64,000 bases of DNA from Polytrichum commune (Eukaryota > Streptophyta > Polytrichopsida > Polytrichales > Polytrichaceae): contig OX485808.1 in the NCBI GenBank assembly GCA_950295325.1, forward strand, positions 18,868,527 through 18,932,526, written 5' to 3'. The stretch's first letter is position 1. Every line of letters starts with the position of its first letter. This document shows, piece by piece, positions 1 to 9,027 of this stretch. The notes beneath the pieces were generated by a model that worked only from the letters and a program-made list of their open reading frames with translations, did no database searches and was not told the origin of the DNA. The position numbers and the translations under genes were made by a program.

Positions 1-1191
1 AGTGGGGGATCAAGTTGTCACAGATCACATGTACGCAAGGCCGCTGGGTTGGAGTGGGATGTTTATGATGACAACACCCAAAAAGCCAGGGCAGGTTGGG
101 AGAATGTACCACAACCGTGGTCAGTGAAGACTGCAATGCAGTACGTGGGCTTCCTTCACTTTGATCGGTTGTGGCCAAGACCTTGTCACGAGCGACACTG
201 CAAGGCCATTAGTGCGAGTTATATGCAGCTTGATGACGTGGAGGCAAAATGGAGATTCCTAATGATACTTAGAAGTGTCTCCAATTTGGATAGATGGCCC
301 AAGAGTGCAATTCCAAAGTCGGTGGCGTGTATGATGTATGCGGAGCACGTGTTGCGAGTTAGGGTGGATTGGTCAAGTTTGGCTACCCTGCATGGTCAAA
401 AATTTGGGGGTATTGGAATTGCATTCACTAAATGCACAGTTCCAGATATTCCATACACTCCCGTTCCTGAGTGGTTCAGGAGGAATCCTCGACTAGTGGA
501 CGAGCCTGGGGCCCCATTTCCAGAGGGTCGGGAACCAAAAAAACCACGTAATCGTAAACGACCAGCCAATGACGTGGAGATGGCCATCGAGGAGGCGTTT
601 GAGCATATGGATGAGGGCATGGAGGCAAATGTCGAGGTCAACAACCTGATCAATGACGTGGTTAACGAGGTCCTAGACGAGGTAAACCTTGGTGAACATG
701 GAGCGGACCCGACGGAGAGCAGAATGGAGGAATTGCGTAAGCAACATGCGTTGGAAATTCGTGAGTATAAAACGATGATTTTCGAGTTGGAAAATCGAGT
801 TGCAACACTTACGATGGGGGAGGCTAGCAGTTCAAGTAGTACACCAATTAACCTTCAGTCTTTGGAAGCAGAGAGGGACGCAACTTTACAGGAGGCCAAG
901 ATTGCAAAGTCACAAGCTCTGGAGGTATGTATGAAGAATGAAGTAATGCGAGGAAAGATGGAGGCTTTGCAAAAGGAGGTGGTGGACATGCAACAACAAC
1001 TTCAAGTGGTCAATGAAGTGGTTGTTGATCACGAAGCCAAGATTGGCGGACTGGAAGAACAGAATTCAAGGTTGAAGAAATTTCTGTTGGATGCGATTGT
1101 GGAGCGCAAAAATATGAGGACAAGCATATGCTTGCTATGGCCAAGGCTCATCAATTTGAAGCTGATTTTGAAAGCATCCAGAAAGAATTGA
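1..1191 (+). CDS. Coiled-coil protein, N-terminal part of a frame-broken gene (5' end outside window)
   Basis: The reading frame is open from the first base of the window, so the true start lies outside it; there is no ATG near the start. The first 150 or so residues look globular and rich in Trp and aromatic residues. A Lys/Arg/Pro linker follows (PKKPRNRKRP), then an acidic stretch, and then a long heptad-rich coiled coil from about residue 225 to the end (many Glu/Gln/Leu). After about position 1110 this frame runs into a nonsense tail, while the frame opened at 1128 continues the same style of sequence, so the two ORFs are probably one gene broken at the A-run 1108-1112. Function is not recognised. 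The layout (globular domain, linker, coiled coil) resembles accessory or gag-like ORFs of plant mobile elements. The neighbouring hAT transposase is convergent. Confident that it is coding; no functional call. Confidence 0.55.
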   Translation, partial: SGGSSCHRSHVRKAAGLEWDVYDDNTQKARAGWENVPQPWSVKTAMQYVGFLHFDRLWPRPCHERHCKAISASYMQLDDVEAKWRFLMILRSVSNLDRWPKSAIPKSVACMMYAEHVLRVRVDWSSLATLHGQKFGGIGIAFTKCTVPDIPYTPVPEWFRRNPRLVDEPGAPFPEGREPKKPRNRKRPANDVEMAIEEAFEHMDEGMEANVEVNNLINDVVNEVLDEVNLGEHGADPTESRMEELRKQHALEIREYKTMIFELENRVATLTMGEASSSSSTPINLQSLEAERDATLQEAKIAKSQALEVCMKNEVMRGKMEALQKEVVDMQQQLQVVNEVVVDHEAKIGGLEEQNSRLKKFLLDAIVERKNMRTSICLLWPRLINLKLILKASRKN

Positions 1192-2186
1192 ACCGCAATC
1201 AGAGAATGCGGAATATGATGCTCACGTCATGGCCAGAAGATGAGCAGATGTATCATAGTAGGTGGGATAGGGATAATGAGTGGACATTGCCAAGCGGGAG
1301 CATCGATTGGCGTCAAGTGACGGACCCAGATCACCATTGGGATGTGACCCAAGTGCATGAATATCCATTCCGCATGAGGGGTGAGTTGTTATGGCCAAAT
1401 CCACATACAATGGTCTTCGACAGAACCGCATGTGCGATTTGCCAATGTCCATTTGGCCCAGAGGGATGCTATCAAGTTGGATCATGTGGGGCCCAATTCC
1501 ATCCACAATGTCTAATAGGGAATATGATCAAGAAACGCCAATGTCCTCATTGCAGATCACCCTTCCACCCTCGTTTGTACCTCCAATTTGGCCTTCGGGA
1601 TTACATGCCTAACGACTGGGTATTAAAGCCATGGGGCTTTCCCTTCGATCTTCAAGAATTTGATGGGGAGAATGGTTATACAATTGTGCCAAGGTTGAGC
1701 TATGGCACTAGAACAGAGATGGCGACTGGACACGGAATGCACGTCAAATTTTGTATGAAAAGATTTTTGTACCAAACTCTTGAATGGCATTGGGATTCAA
1801 CCAGCAGACAATTAAAGAGAGGCATTCATCCTCCTTGGTACAATGCAGCAGGTCTCGAATCAATATCGGAGCATGATTTGGAAGAAGATGCAGATGACAT
1901 GCCTACGGAACGGGATCCGAGATATGAATTGCAGTTAGAGGTGGGGTACCACAAGAACAGGCTGCAGTTGGCTGCAATTGATGCACTCTTGCATAGAGTT
2001 GCGGATGATGTGGTATTGAGATGGCTAAGTGGTGGGCCTAGACCACGTAATGCCGTTCCATTGTCTCCTGGTAGTCATCCATACCTCACCCGTGGAACAA
2101 CGCGAAGCATGGAAGCGGGGGAATCATCACGAGCACGACGAGGATCTACTTCAGCTAGAATAGACCTCGATTCAAATTCGGATTAG
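1128..2186 (+). CDS. RING-like zinc-finger protein, C-terminal part of the same broken gene
   Basis: This frame overlaps the end of the previous ORF by 64 bp and carries on the coiled coil (residues 1-30). A cysteine/histidine cluster follows at about residues 102-142: CAIC, then C120, H125, C128, and CPHC at 139-142. This spacing is close to a RING or related cross-brace zinc finger, though one ligand of the classical eight is not obvious. If it is a RING, the protein could be an E3 ubiquitin ligase, but that is inference. The region after the finger is rich in Trp and Tyr and ends in a Ser/Arg tail. The ATG at 1128 is probably internal, because codons upstream of it in the same frame already read sensibly. 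The break is either a lost A in the homopolymer at 1108-1112, a programmed shift or a sequencing error. The stop at 2184-2186 is followed by AT-rich DNA. Confidence 0.5.
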   Translation: MLAMAKAHQFEADFESIQKELNRNQRMRNMMLTSWPEDEQMYHSRWDRDNEWTLPSGSIDWRQVTDPDHHWDVTQVHEYPFRMRGELLWPNPHTMVFDRTACAICQCPFGPEGCYQVGSCGAQFHPQCLIGNMIKKRQCPHCRSPFHPRLYLQFGLRDYMPNDWVLKPWGFPFDLQEFDGENGYTIVPRLSYGTRTEMATGHGMHVKFCMKRFLYQTLEWHWDSTSRQLKRGIHPPWYNAAGLESISEHDLEEDADDMPTERDPRYELQLEVGYHKNRLQLAAIDALLHRVADDVVLRWLSGGPRPRNAVPLSPGSHPYLTRGTTRSMEAGESSRARRGSTSARIDLDSNSD

Positions 2187-2885
2187 GCATTTTTGTACCA
2201 TGTTTAGGAAGTTGTATAGGAACGGATGAAGACTTTGGACACAATGAACATATTTCATGTTCAAAGTATATGTAATATAAAGAGGATTTACCGACAAGTT
2301 GTCATTTCTAAGATCGTGTAAAAGATAACATATGGATGCCACATGTTTTAATGTTATTCGAAACTTTTAAAAACTTACTTGAATATTAGTAATTCATATG
2401 ATAGTCTAACCAAAAGTATTATTGACTACATAGTCAATATTGAATACCACGTAAAGATATAATTATATAAAACGGATAGAAAGGTCCTCAAAAAAAGGAT
2501 GTCACCAACGAAGCATGTACAATCGAGCAATAGGGGATTGCAACATTTATAAAAGCATATTCTTTAAGAAGCTCAATAAATAAACATAAAACTCCATTCA
2601 CAGTAAGAATTATACAAAATAGTAATTAATAAAGGCATAACATGTTGTTGGAAATTAATTGCAATGCCAAATTGACAACCATATTGTATTTTTAAAAATT
2701 TTAAAAACATGCAATAAATAATTTTATTACTATAATAAAATGATACAACTTCGAAGGTAACGTTTGCTTTGTGGTCTAAATGTCTTACCGAAGGCCCTAA
2801 GGTTGTAACTTGTATCAATTTTGACGTAAGTAATAAATTATGGGAGTACGTGGGAGCACCGAAATACCACATTTGTGCAAAACCA
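2187..2885. other. AT-rich convergent intergenic spacer
   Basis: Lies between two converging genes. I see only AT-rich sequence, presumably the 3' untranslated regions of both. No repeat unit or terminal inverted repeat was recognised. Confidence 0.4.
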
Positions 2886-5800
2886 TTACGTTCGAATCCG
2901 TACTGTGGGATCATTTGCTTCGACACATCTTGGATCCTCTTCAGACTCGTCTGTGCTACAATCATCATCCGTTTGGGGAGTCGCGCTCCGAAGATGCAAC
3001 TCTCGGTCACGTTGTGAGAAAATTATCTTCTTGGTCGGCCGGGAGCCCTCTGCATCCTGTATGCCATTTTCATCTAGATGTGGTGTACCCTCATCTTCAT
3101 TGTAGTCTTCAGCAGTAAACGGAAGCGATCTTCCATGATACCTCTTTCTAGTACGTTTGACACCTCTCGTAGTTCTCTGACGCCCTCCACCCGTACCACG
3201 ACTTGAGTGCACTTCATCTCTACTTCCATCTATAAAAACATCCCCCGTTGTACTTCCGCCTCCAACTCCAAGGCCACCTGTTCCATTGGATTGACTGTGT
3301 GGAAGTGAAACTGATGCGGATGGAATTTCAATTGGTATGTTCTCAACAACATGTCGACGAACAGATTGACGACGTGGCGCCTCTGTAGTAACATTTCTTG
3401 AAACATTGTGTATAGCAACCAAAGTAGCACCCACCGCAGTTGCACGTAAAACACCCAATCTAGAAGTATTGGCAATACTTCGAGTGAGAGGACGACGTTG
3501 ACCTTGTGCATGTACTTGCACCGTAGAGGTTGATGCAGTTCTTTGAAGAGCACGGAATCGAGTTGTAGGTATTTCAGGAACATTGGGCGTTTGATCTTCT
3601 ATACGATGGTTGGATATGAGGGAGGTGTCCATGGATTCAGAATGTACTCGGGCTGGAAGTGGATCCTGTTGAACGTGCGTTGGCTCATTTGCGGGTAGTA
3701 CATTGTCACCTTCACCAAAAGAAAGAGAATCGCTCCGAGGTTGCAAGGAATCTACTTCAATTCCTACATTCTCACTTGCCCCCATAGCAACATTATGGGC
3801 AGGGCGAAACCCTTGTCCAGTGTGGAGAGTTTCAAAAGGCGGTCCTCCAATAGACCCCTCATGATCGTCATGCATTCCGTCGTTATGTTGGGGGACATCC
3901 GGTTCATCAAAATCAAACACCCCAAGGTTTCCATCACTACCATTGCCATCTTCATCTTCTGAATCATGATTCTCGGAATCGAGGTCATCCAAATTAAAGT
4001 CGATGTCATCAACATTGTTGTCATCATCATTTCCGGCCCTATCATTTGGATCCACGTCATCTTCGTTGTCATCTTCTTCGTCAAGGTCATCGTCAGAATG
4101 GACCTCATTCAATTCGTACCATTGCGCAGGTCTTGGGCCCCTCCGATGTCGAATGAGCCTACTATTGGTATATATGTAGACGAGGTCCTCGGCACGACTA
4201 TGCTTCAAGCGATTGCGACTCTTGTTGTGAACATATGAGTACATGCTCCAATTGCGTTCACATGCGGATGCGGAACATACTTGTGTAAGGATACGTCTTG
4301 CTATTGTTTGGAGGGCTTTAGCTCCACCTCCCATTGCATCCCACCATTCATGGAGAGGTGCGGCATGCACGCTCGGGTCAGTAGAATCAGCAAAAGGCCC
4401 TCGATTTTCAAGGAAATCTTGGTACTGGTGGAGGATTTGGACATAAGTGTCCTCATCTTGAGCAAGCCTGCGAAGAACTCGATTTAGGATTGTCCTCGAA
4501 TTCTCATCCTCATGGAGTGGGGCCCAACCACGTAGAAGCGGATTTAACATCGCTCCAGCCCAATGTAGATCATTCAACATCAACCTCCATCTATTTTGAA
4601 ACGTTAGCATAGCATTTGCAGCAAGCTCAGGGCTTAAGCGAAATGGAGGTTTACTGAATCCACGAATATGGGTTTGTAAATCATGCATGACCCTCCAAGC
4701 CATTCCCATTGCAGGCGCCTTGCCATCAAATACACGAAGAGCTTTAACAACCGGGATCACCATATACAAGAAATTTTCGCACGTGTTCCATAATCCATCA
4801 GAACGTATAAAGCTTCGCACAGCAGAGCCCTTCATGTAAGAGGTGCGAGATCTCCTCCTCATATCATGCATTAGAGTAGGCCAATCCTCATCAACCACCA
4901 TTCTTTCCAAAGCATTGCGTACTTGAAGAAGACGATCTATCATGATGAAGTTCGTTGCAAAACGGGTCTCTACAGGTAGGCGGAGTGAGAGATTTGGTGA
5001 CAACCTCCGGAATATAGCTTGAGAAGCATGATGGTTTTTGATAAAAACACAAATATGGCGCGCCTTTTTTACCAACTTTTTCACCCATTCCTCCTTCCCC
5101 CAATCTTCTAAGAGGAGATCTAGGCAATGCGCAGCACATCCTTGAAAATATAGATCGGGATTTGCTTGAATCAAGTCGCGAGCAGCGGAGGCCATAACTG
5201 GGGCATTGTCGGTGCAAATCTGGACCACATTATGTCGACCAACCTTTTCCACAAATGGTTGAATTTGAGCAGCAACGTATACATGATCCTTGTGATTTCC
5301 CGTGGTATCAATGGTACCCAAGAAAACATCTCCCTTTGTGCCGCATTGGAGAACGTTTAGGAGAGGTCGGTTTTGCACGTTGTCCCATCCATCACAACAT
5401 ATTGTAACACCGTATTTTTCAACGGAATTCCCCATCTTCTCCTTCACTTGCCTATCTAGGTCAACCTTTTTATCAGTTAACAACTTCGTACGGATGGCAT
5501 TGTACGATGGTGGTGTGTAGGCTGGCATTCGATGACGGGCAGTTTCACGCACAGCATGAACAAATGCAAGATGTCTCACAATGTTGAAAGGAATGTTAGC
5601 TTCATAAAAAGCCGTTGCCCATGCTCTATCAAGGAGTTGTTTTGTTGACACATTGAACCCCTCCGTTATGTTGAGTTGACGTAGTTCACGAGGAGGTGTA
5701 CCATATATCACAACATCAGAATGTTGAGTGGATTGGGACATAAGCAAAGGCTCTGTTTCACTAATTACGGAGTCCGCTATAATAGGCTCCAGAGGTACAA

Positions 5801-6083
5801 TATTTGGCACCGGAGAGTCCTCATTTACAATGCCTACATGTAAGGGCACAATGCCTCCGCAATGTTCAAACAAGACCCTAATATGCGGGGGTACCATCCT
5901 ACATGTGGAAACATCACAAGCACCCCCTACAGGAGGTCTATAACCAAGGTGGGCCAACATTCTATTTCCTCGGTAAGATATGACGAACGGGCAAAACCTA
6001 CATTTAACCTGCCTTTGTGATTTACCGGGAACCATCCCCTTATCCTCGTACCAATGATCCCATGCATCATTTCGGCGTGGCAT
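2886..6083 (-). CDS. hAT-superfamily transposase with BED-like finger and acidic tail
   Basis: Predicted cut-and-paste DNA transposase of the hAT superfamily. I start it at the ATG at 6083 (MPRRNDAWDHW). Just upstream, on the minus strand, the sequence reads TATTTGCAG/GT, a good 3' splice site, so a 5'-UTR intron is likely. Domains in order: BED/C2H2-like finger (C28, C31, H45 and a later Cys pair); a DUF659-type catalytic core with CCDGW at about residue 230, TDNAPVM at about 291 and CAAHCLDLLLED at about 316; and the hAT C-terminal dimerisation block at about 578-645 (WWDAMGG, SACERNWS, NRLKHSRAEDLVYIY). A strongly acidic Asp/Glu segment (about 680-750) and a Ser/Arg-rich tail follow, making it longer than many hAT transposases. 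No internal stop or frameshift is visible, so it could be functional. I did not find convincing 8-bp target duplications or terminal inverted repeats around it. Confidence 0.85.
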   Translation of the reverse strand: MPRRNDAWDHWYEDKGMVPGKSQRQVKCRFCPFVISYRGNRMLAHLGYRPPVGGACDVSTCRMVPPHIRVLFEHCGGIVPLHVGIVNEDSPVPNIVPLEPIIADSVISETEPLLMSQSTQHSDVVIYGTPPRELRQLNITEGFNVSTKQLLDRAWATAFYEANIPFNIVRHLAFVHAVRETARHRMPAYTPPSYNAIRTKLLTDKKVDLDRQVKEKMGNSVEKYGVTICCDGWDNVQNRPLLNVLQCGTKGDVFLGTIDTTGNHKDHVYVAAQIQPFVEKVGRHNVVQICTDNAPVMASAARDLIQANPDLYFQGCAAHCLDLLLEDWGKEEWVKKLVKKARHICVFIKNHHASQAIFRRLSPNLSLRLPVETRFATNFIMIDRLLQVRNALERMVVDEDWPTLMHDMRRRSRTSYMKGSAVRSFIRSDGLWNTCENFLYMVIPVVKALRVFDGKAPAMGMAWRVMHDLQTHIRGFSKPPFRLSPELAANAMLTFQNRWRLMLNDLHWAGAMLNPLLRGWAPLHEDENSRTILNRVLRRLAQDEDTYVQILHQYQDFLENRGPFADSTDPSVHAAPLHEWWDAMGGGAKALQTIARRILTQVCSASACERNWSMYSYVHNKSRNRLKHSRAEDLVYIYTNSRLIRHRRGPRPAQWYELNEVHSDDDLDEEDDNEDDVDPNDRAGNDDDNNVDDIDFNLDDLDSENHDSEDEDGNGSDGNLGVFDFDEPDVPQHNDGMHDDHEGSIGGPPFETLHTGQGFRPAHNVAMGASENVGIEVDSLQPRSDSLSFGEGDNVLPANEPTHVQQDPLPARVHSESMDTSLISNHRIEDQTPNVPEIPTTRFRALQRTASTSTVQVHAQGQRRPLTRSIANTSRLGVLRATAVGATLVAIHNVSRNVTTEAPRRQSVRRHVVENIPIEIPSASVSLPHSQSNGTGGLGVGGGSTTGDVFIDGSRDEVHSSRGTGGGRQRTTRGVKRTRKRYHGRSLPFTAEDYNEDEGTPHLDENGIQDAEGSRPTKKIIFSQRDRELHLRSATPQTDDDCSTDESEEDPRCVEANDPTVRIRT

Positions 6084-6283
6084 GACTTCAACAAAACCTG
6101 CAAATACAAACAAGTTAGAGCAAGTAACTTTGATCGCATACTAGGTCCTGTTCAAGAGTGCCACAAGGGCAACCCTAATTCACAGTCACTAGATTGGACA
6201 AAGTATCCTCTGCATTCGGGTCTCACGCATTCAATCCTCACTCCTCAAAGGAGAATCAAAAGACTTGAGACACACTATGTCAG

Positions 6284-6965
6284 TGGAGGCAAAAATGGCA
6301 CCTTGAACCCTCAATTTATAGTATTCGAATCGGACGGGGGAGCGGACGGAAGGGGGGGGGGGAGCGGACAAGGGAGCGGACGGGGGAGCGGACGGACGGG
6401 GGGGGGGGCGGACGGGGGAGGGGGGGGGGCGGACGGGGGAACGGACGGGGGTGGGGCGGACGGAGGGGGGTGGAGCGGACGGGGGAGGGGGGGGGGCGGA
6501 CGGGGGAGGGGGGGGGGGCGGACGGGGGAACGGACGGAACGAACGGACGGAGGCAAAAATGGCACCTTGAACCCTCAATTTATAGTATTCGAATCGGACG
6601 GGGGAGCGGACGGAAAGGGGGGGGGGGAGCGGACAAGGGAGCGGACGGGGGAGCGGACGGAAAGGGGGGGGGGAGCGGACAAGGGAGCGGACGGACGGGG
6701 GGGAGCGGACAAGGGAGCGGACGGACGGGGGGGGGGGGGGGGGCGGACGGGGGGGCAGACGGGGGAACGGACGGGGGTGGGGCGGACGGAGGGGGGTGGA
6801 GCGGACGGGGGAGGGGGGGGGGCGGACGGGAGGGCGGATGGGAGAGGGGGGGAGCGGACGGGGGGGAACGGTGGCGAACGGGGATTGTGAACGGGAGCGG
6901 ACGGGGGGGAACGGGGGCGAACGGGGGTTGGGAACGGAGGCGGACGGGGGGGCGGACGGGCTCTA
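6284..6965. repeat. G-rich low-complexity block, (GGACGGGGG)n-like, strong GC skew
   Basis: About 0.6 kb made almost only of GGACGG/GGAGCGGACGG variants with runs of up to about 20 G on the plus strand. A non-G-rich segment of about 55 bp (GGCAAAAATGGCACCTTGAA...) appears twice, at about 6287 and 6551, so part of the block was duplicated as a unit of about 264 bp. Long ORFs on both strands here (Gly/Asp/Arg-rich or Pro/Ser/Arg-rich) are composition artefacts. Such tracts can form G-quadruplexes and are prone to assembly error. Confidence 0.85.
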
Positions 6966-7084
6966 GTAAATTTTTCCCCACTTTACCTTTACTTTGCTGA
7001 CATGTCATCACACGTGGACATTGTAAATCCTACGTGTCAGAAATGGGTTAATGTAATTACACAAAAAAATCGGTAAAATTCAAG

Positions 7085-7180
7085 TCCGTCAGGATAAAGA
7101 CAGCATCCGGCATAATGTCGTGACGGATACGTGTCGTGACGGCACGACATTATGTCGGGATTACCCTCCGTCACGACACA
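7085..7180. repeat. Inverted-repeat cluster CATAATGTCGTG / CACGACATTATG
   Basis: CATAATGTCGTGACGG near 7110 is followed by a second GTGTCGTGACGG and then CACGACATTATGTCGGG, with CCGTCACGACAC a few bases later. The outer arms are exact reverse complements over 12 bp and could form a hairpin. It lies immediately upstream of the DUF7869 fragment. It may be the junction of an internal deletion or a palindrome of a different sequence class from those upstream of the two full DUF7869 genes. Confidence 0.6.
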
Positions 7181-7186
7181 ATAGAC

Positions 7187-7317
7187 AACCCTGCATATTC
7201 ATAGCATGGAAACCACGGAAAAATCATAGTGGATCAGTGTCCATCCCTCAAAAGTACATAACTTTTGCAAAAGACAACCTTGCTCGGATCGCAGAAGAAG
7301 CAACCCACGTTGAATGA
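7187..7317 (+). pseudogene. C-terminal remnant of a DUF7869-like transposon protein
   Basis: About 43 residues match the extreme C-termini of the two longer copies in this window (17611-20673 and 57446-60547), with shared AWKPRK, IPQK and FAKDNLARIA. The fragment ends at a natural stop (7315-7317), followed about 490 bp later by the same kind of terminal repeat that lies downstream of the full-length copies. The rest of the gene is missing. It therefore marks a third, internally deleted member of the family, in plus orientation. Confidence 0.7.
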
Positions 7318-7810
7318 GAAGTTGGTAGGATTGTGTTAGCATGATTATAGTGTAATATGTAATTCGACGAATATATATTACTCATATGTGTGCTCCTCAA
7401 ACTTGGGGCAAAGTTTGGGTAGAACTTGCAAATGCTATATTGTTTGGGGTTGGATGAATATCCATTTACTATATTTCAATACAGTTGTGAAGTTCATTTT
7501 TTTATTAAGTTTGGGACTAAATTTTCCATTGAAGAAAAATGCATTTATTGCATGTACTTTGTATGTTGCAATGTCTATATTTTATTGACCATGCTAATAA
7601 TAGAAATCATTTTATATGTTTCTTGGGTGAAACTAGTTTGGAGTGCTCTACCCAAAGTGTTTTTGTTGATGAAGTTGGTGTTCAGTGCTCTACCATATGT
7701 GCTTATGTCCACACCCCATAGATTTGGGATATTAGAACATATAATATATTTGAGATTGTTCGCAATATAGTTTCGGAACACGGAATGTTGTTTGATCCAT
7801 ATATTAATTT
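7318..7810. other. 3' flank of DUF7869 remnant, no gene
   Basis: AT-rich DNA between the DUF7869 stop codon and the element end. Short ORFs here are not convincing. By analogy with the other copies this is the subterminal part of the element. Confidence 0.4.
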
Positions 7811-7846
7811 GAGACTAGAGAAAGTCTCAATTTAACGAATATAGTG
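7811..7846 (+). mobile_element. Right terminal repeat of a CACTA-like element (ends ...CGAATATAGTG)
   Basis: The end reads ACGAATATAGTG, the reverse complement of CACTATATTCGT at 17211 and 56571. Just inside is a hairpin, GAGACT...AAAGTCTC, equivalent to the GAGACTTT/AAAGTCTC hairpin at the other two ends. CACTA at the tip is the hallmark of the CACTA (En/Spm) superfamily, but the linked protein is DUF7869-like, so the superfamily call is tentative. Confidence 0.6.
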
Positions 7847-8519
7847 TTATAGTGAGAAATGAGCATTTGGTTGTTAACAACAAGAAAAAAAACCAATATG
7901 TACGCGACCACACACACACACACACACATATATATCATAAATAAATTATCATATTTGTATTGCATGCCCTATGATATCTTGAATATGATTATCATTGACT
8001 TTCATAATATGAACAATTTTGAAAATGTAACAAAACATATTGCAAATGACACTTAATTTTAAAATACGTTAATAATACAATACAAACATTGAGAAAGGAA
8101 AGATAGAGTCAGACACAAAACATGTGTAACTCCAAGGTTTAGCCTAAGTGAAAGTATGTTAAAGAAATGATGCCAATAATGAAACCTTCAATTACAACAG
8201 TTGAACACGTGCTAATAAAAAACTAACCATCATTATAAATTGTTGTGATGGATGTTGAACATGATTCAGCCTCTAACTTTATGAAATCTAAAACCCACCG
8301 ATCATAATGTCTAGGTTTTTTAAGCGTTGAAGGGGAACGTTGAGCAGCAAGAATGGAAGTCATAACCTCAACATAGATAGGGAGGCTTTGCAGGGGTGAT
8401 GAACTTTGTTAAAACACTTGGATCTATAAAAAAAAACGCTAGCATCCGCAACATTGCGGTATCACATTGTTGGCACATGGCAACTTAAATGTTTTAATAA
8501 TGATTGATTACTCCATGCG
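7847..8519. other. AT-rich DNA with a (CA)n microsatellite
   Basis: Contains a CACACA...TATATA microsatellite at about 7909-7936. No gene or element boundary was recognised. Confidence 0.4.
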
Positions 8520-8949
8520 AGTACTGTGGGAGTCCAAATTCGACGGAAATACGGAAATACGGAAATACGGGTTCCATTTCCGTATTTTTTCGTGCTTATC
8601 TGAAAGTAATAGGGTCTTTTAGGTTAAAATTAATTGTACTAGGAAATAGAGTATTCTAACCCCGCCTTGTGCGATAAAACGACTCTAAATAAGTACTATG
8701 ACCGGTCCGTCAAATAGGATGGGCGGACCATGTAATCATGGTCCAAACCATTGGTCCGGACCAAGTAACAGACGCGCCAAGATTACCCAACGGCCCGGAA
8801 TTGGCGGTTATAACGGGTCTTATGACGGTTGGGGGAAAAGAAAGCCGTTGGTAAAAATGTTAGTAAAACCGTTGGTGAGAACCGCCGGAAAACGGTTGGT
8901 AACCGTTTTCCGTTAAACCAAACGGTAACAGGGGAAGGAAGAGGGAGGA

Positions 8950-8965
8950 AGGATATTTAAGGGTC
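8950..8965 (+). promoter_or_regulatory. Candidate TATA box
   Basis: GGATATTTAAGGG lies about 75 bp upstream of the gag-like reading frame, inside the 4.1 kb element, in a GC-rich setting with pyrimidine-rich sequence after it. It is plausible as the core promoter of the element transcript; it is the only TATA-like motif I noted close to the frame. Confidence 0.35.
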
Positions 8966-9027
8966 CCTTCCTTCTCCCTCCCACTTTTTTCTGAAAAAGG
9001 CAACCTGTTGAGAGAACGAGTGGTGAG

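Noticed and set aside
6054-7011. Long Gly/Asp/Arg- and Pro/Ser/Arg-rich ORFs on both strands
   Set aside because: They are produced by the G-rich low-complexity tract; stop codons cannot occur in such sequence, and there are no domains.
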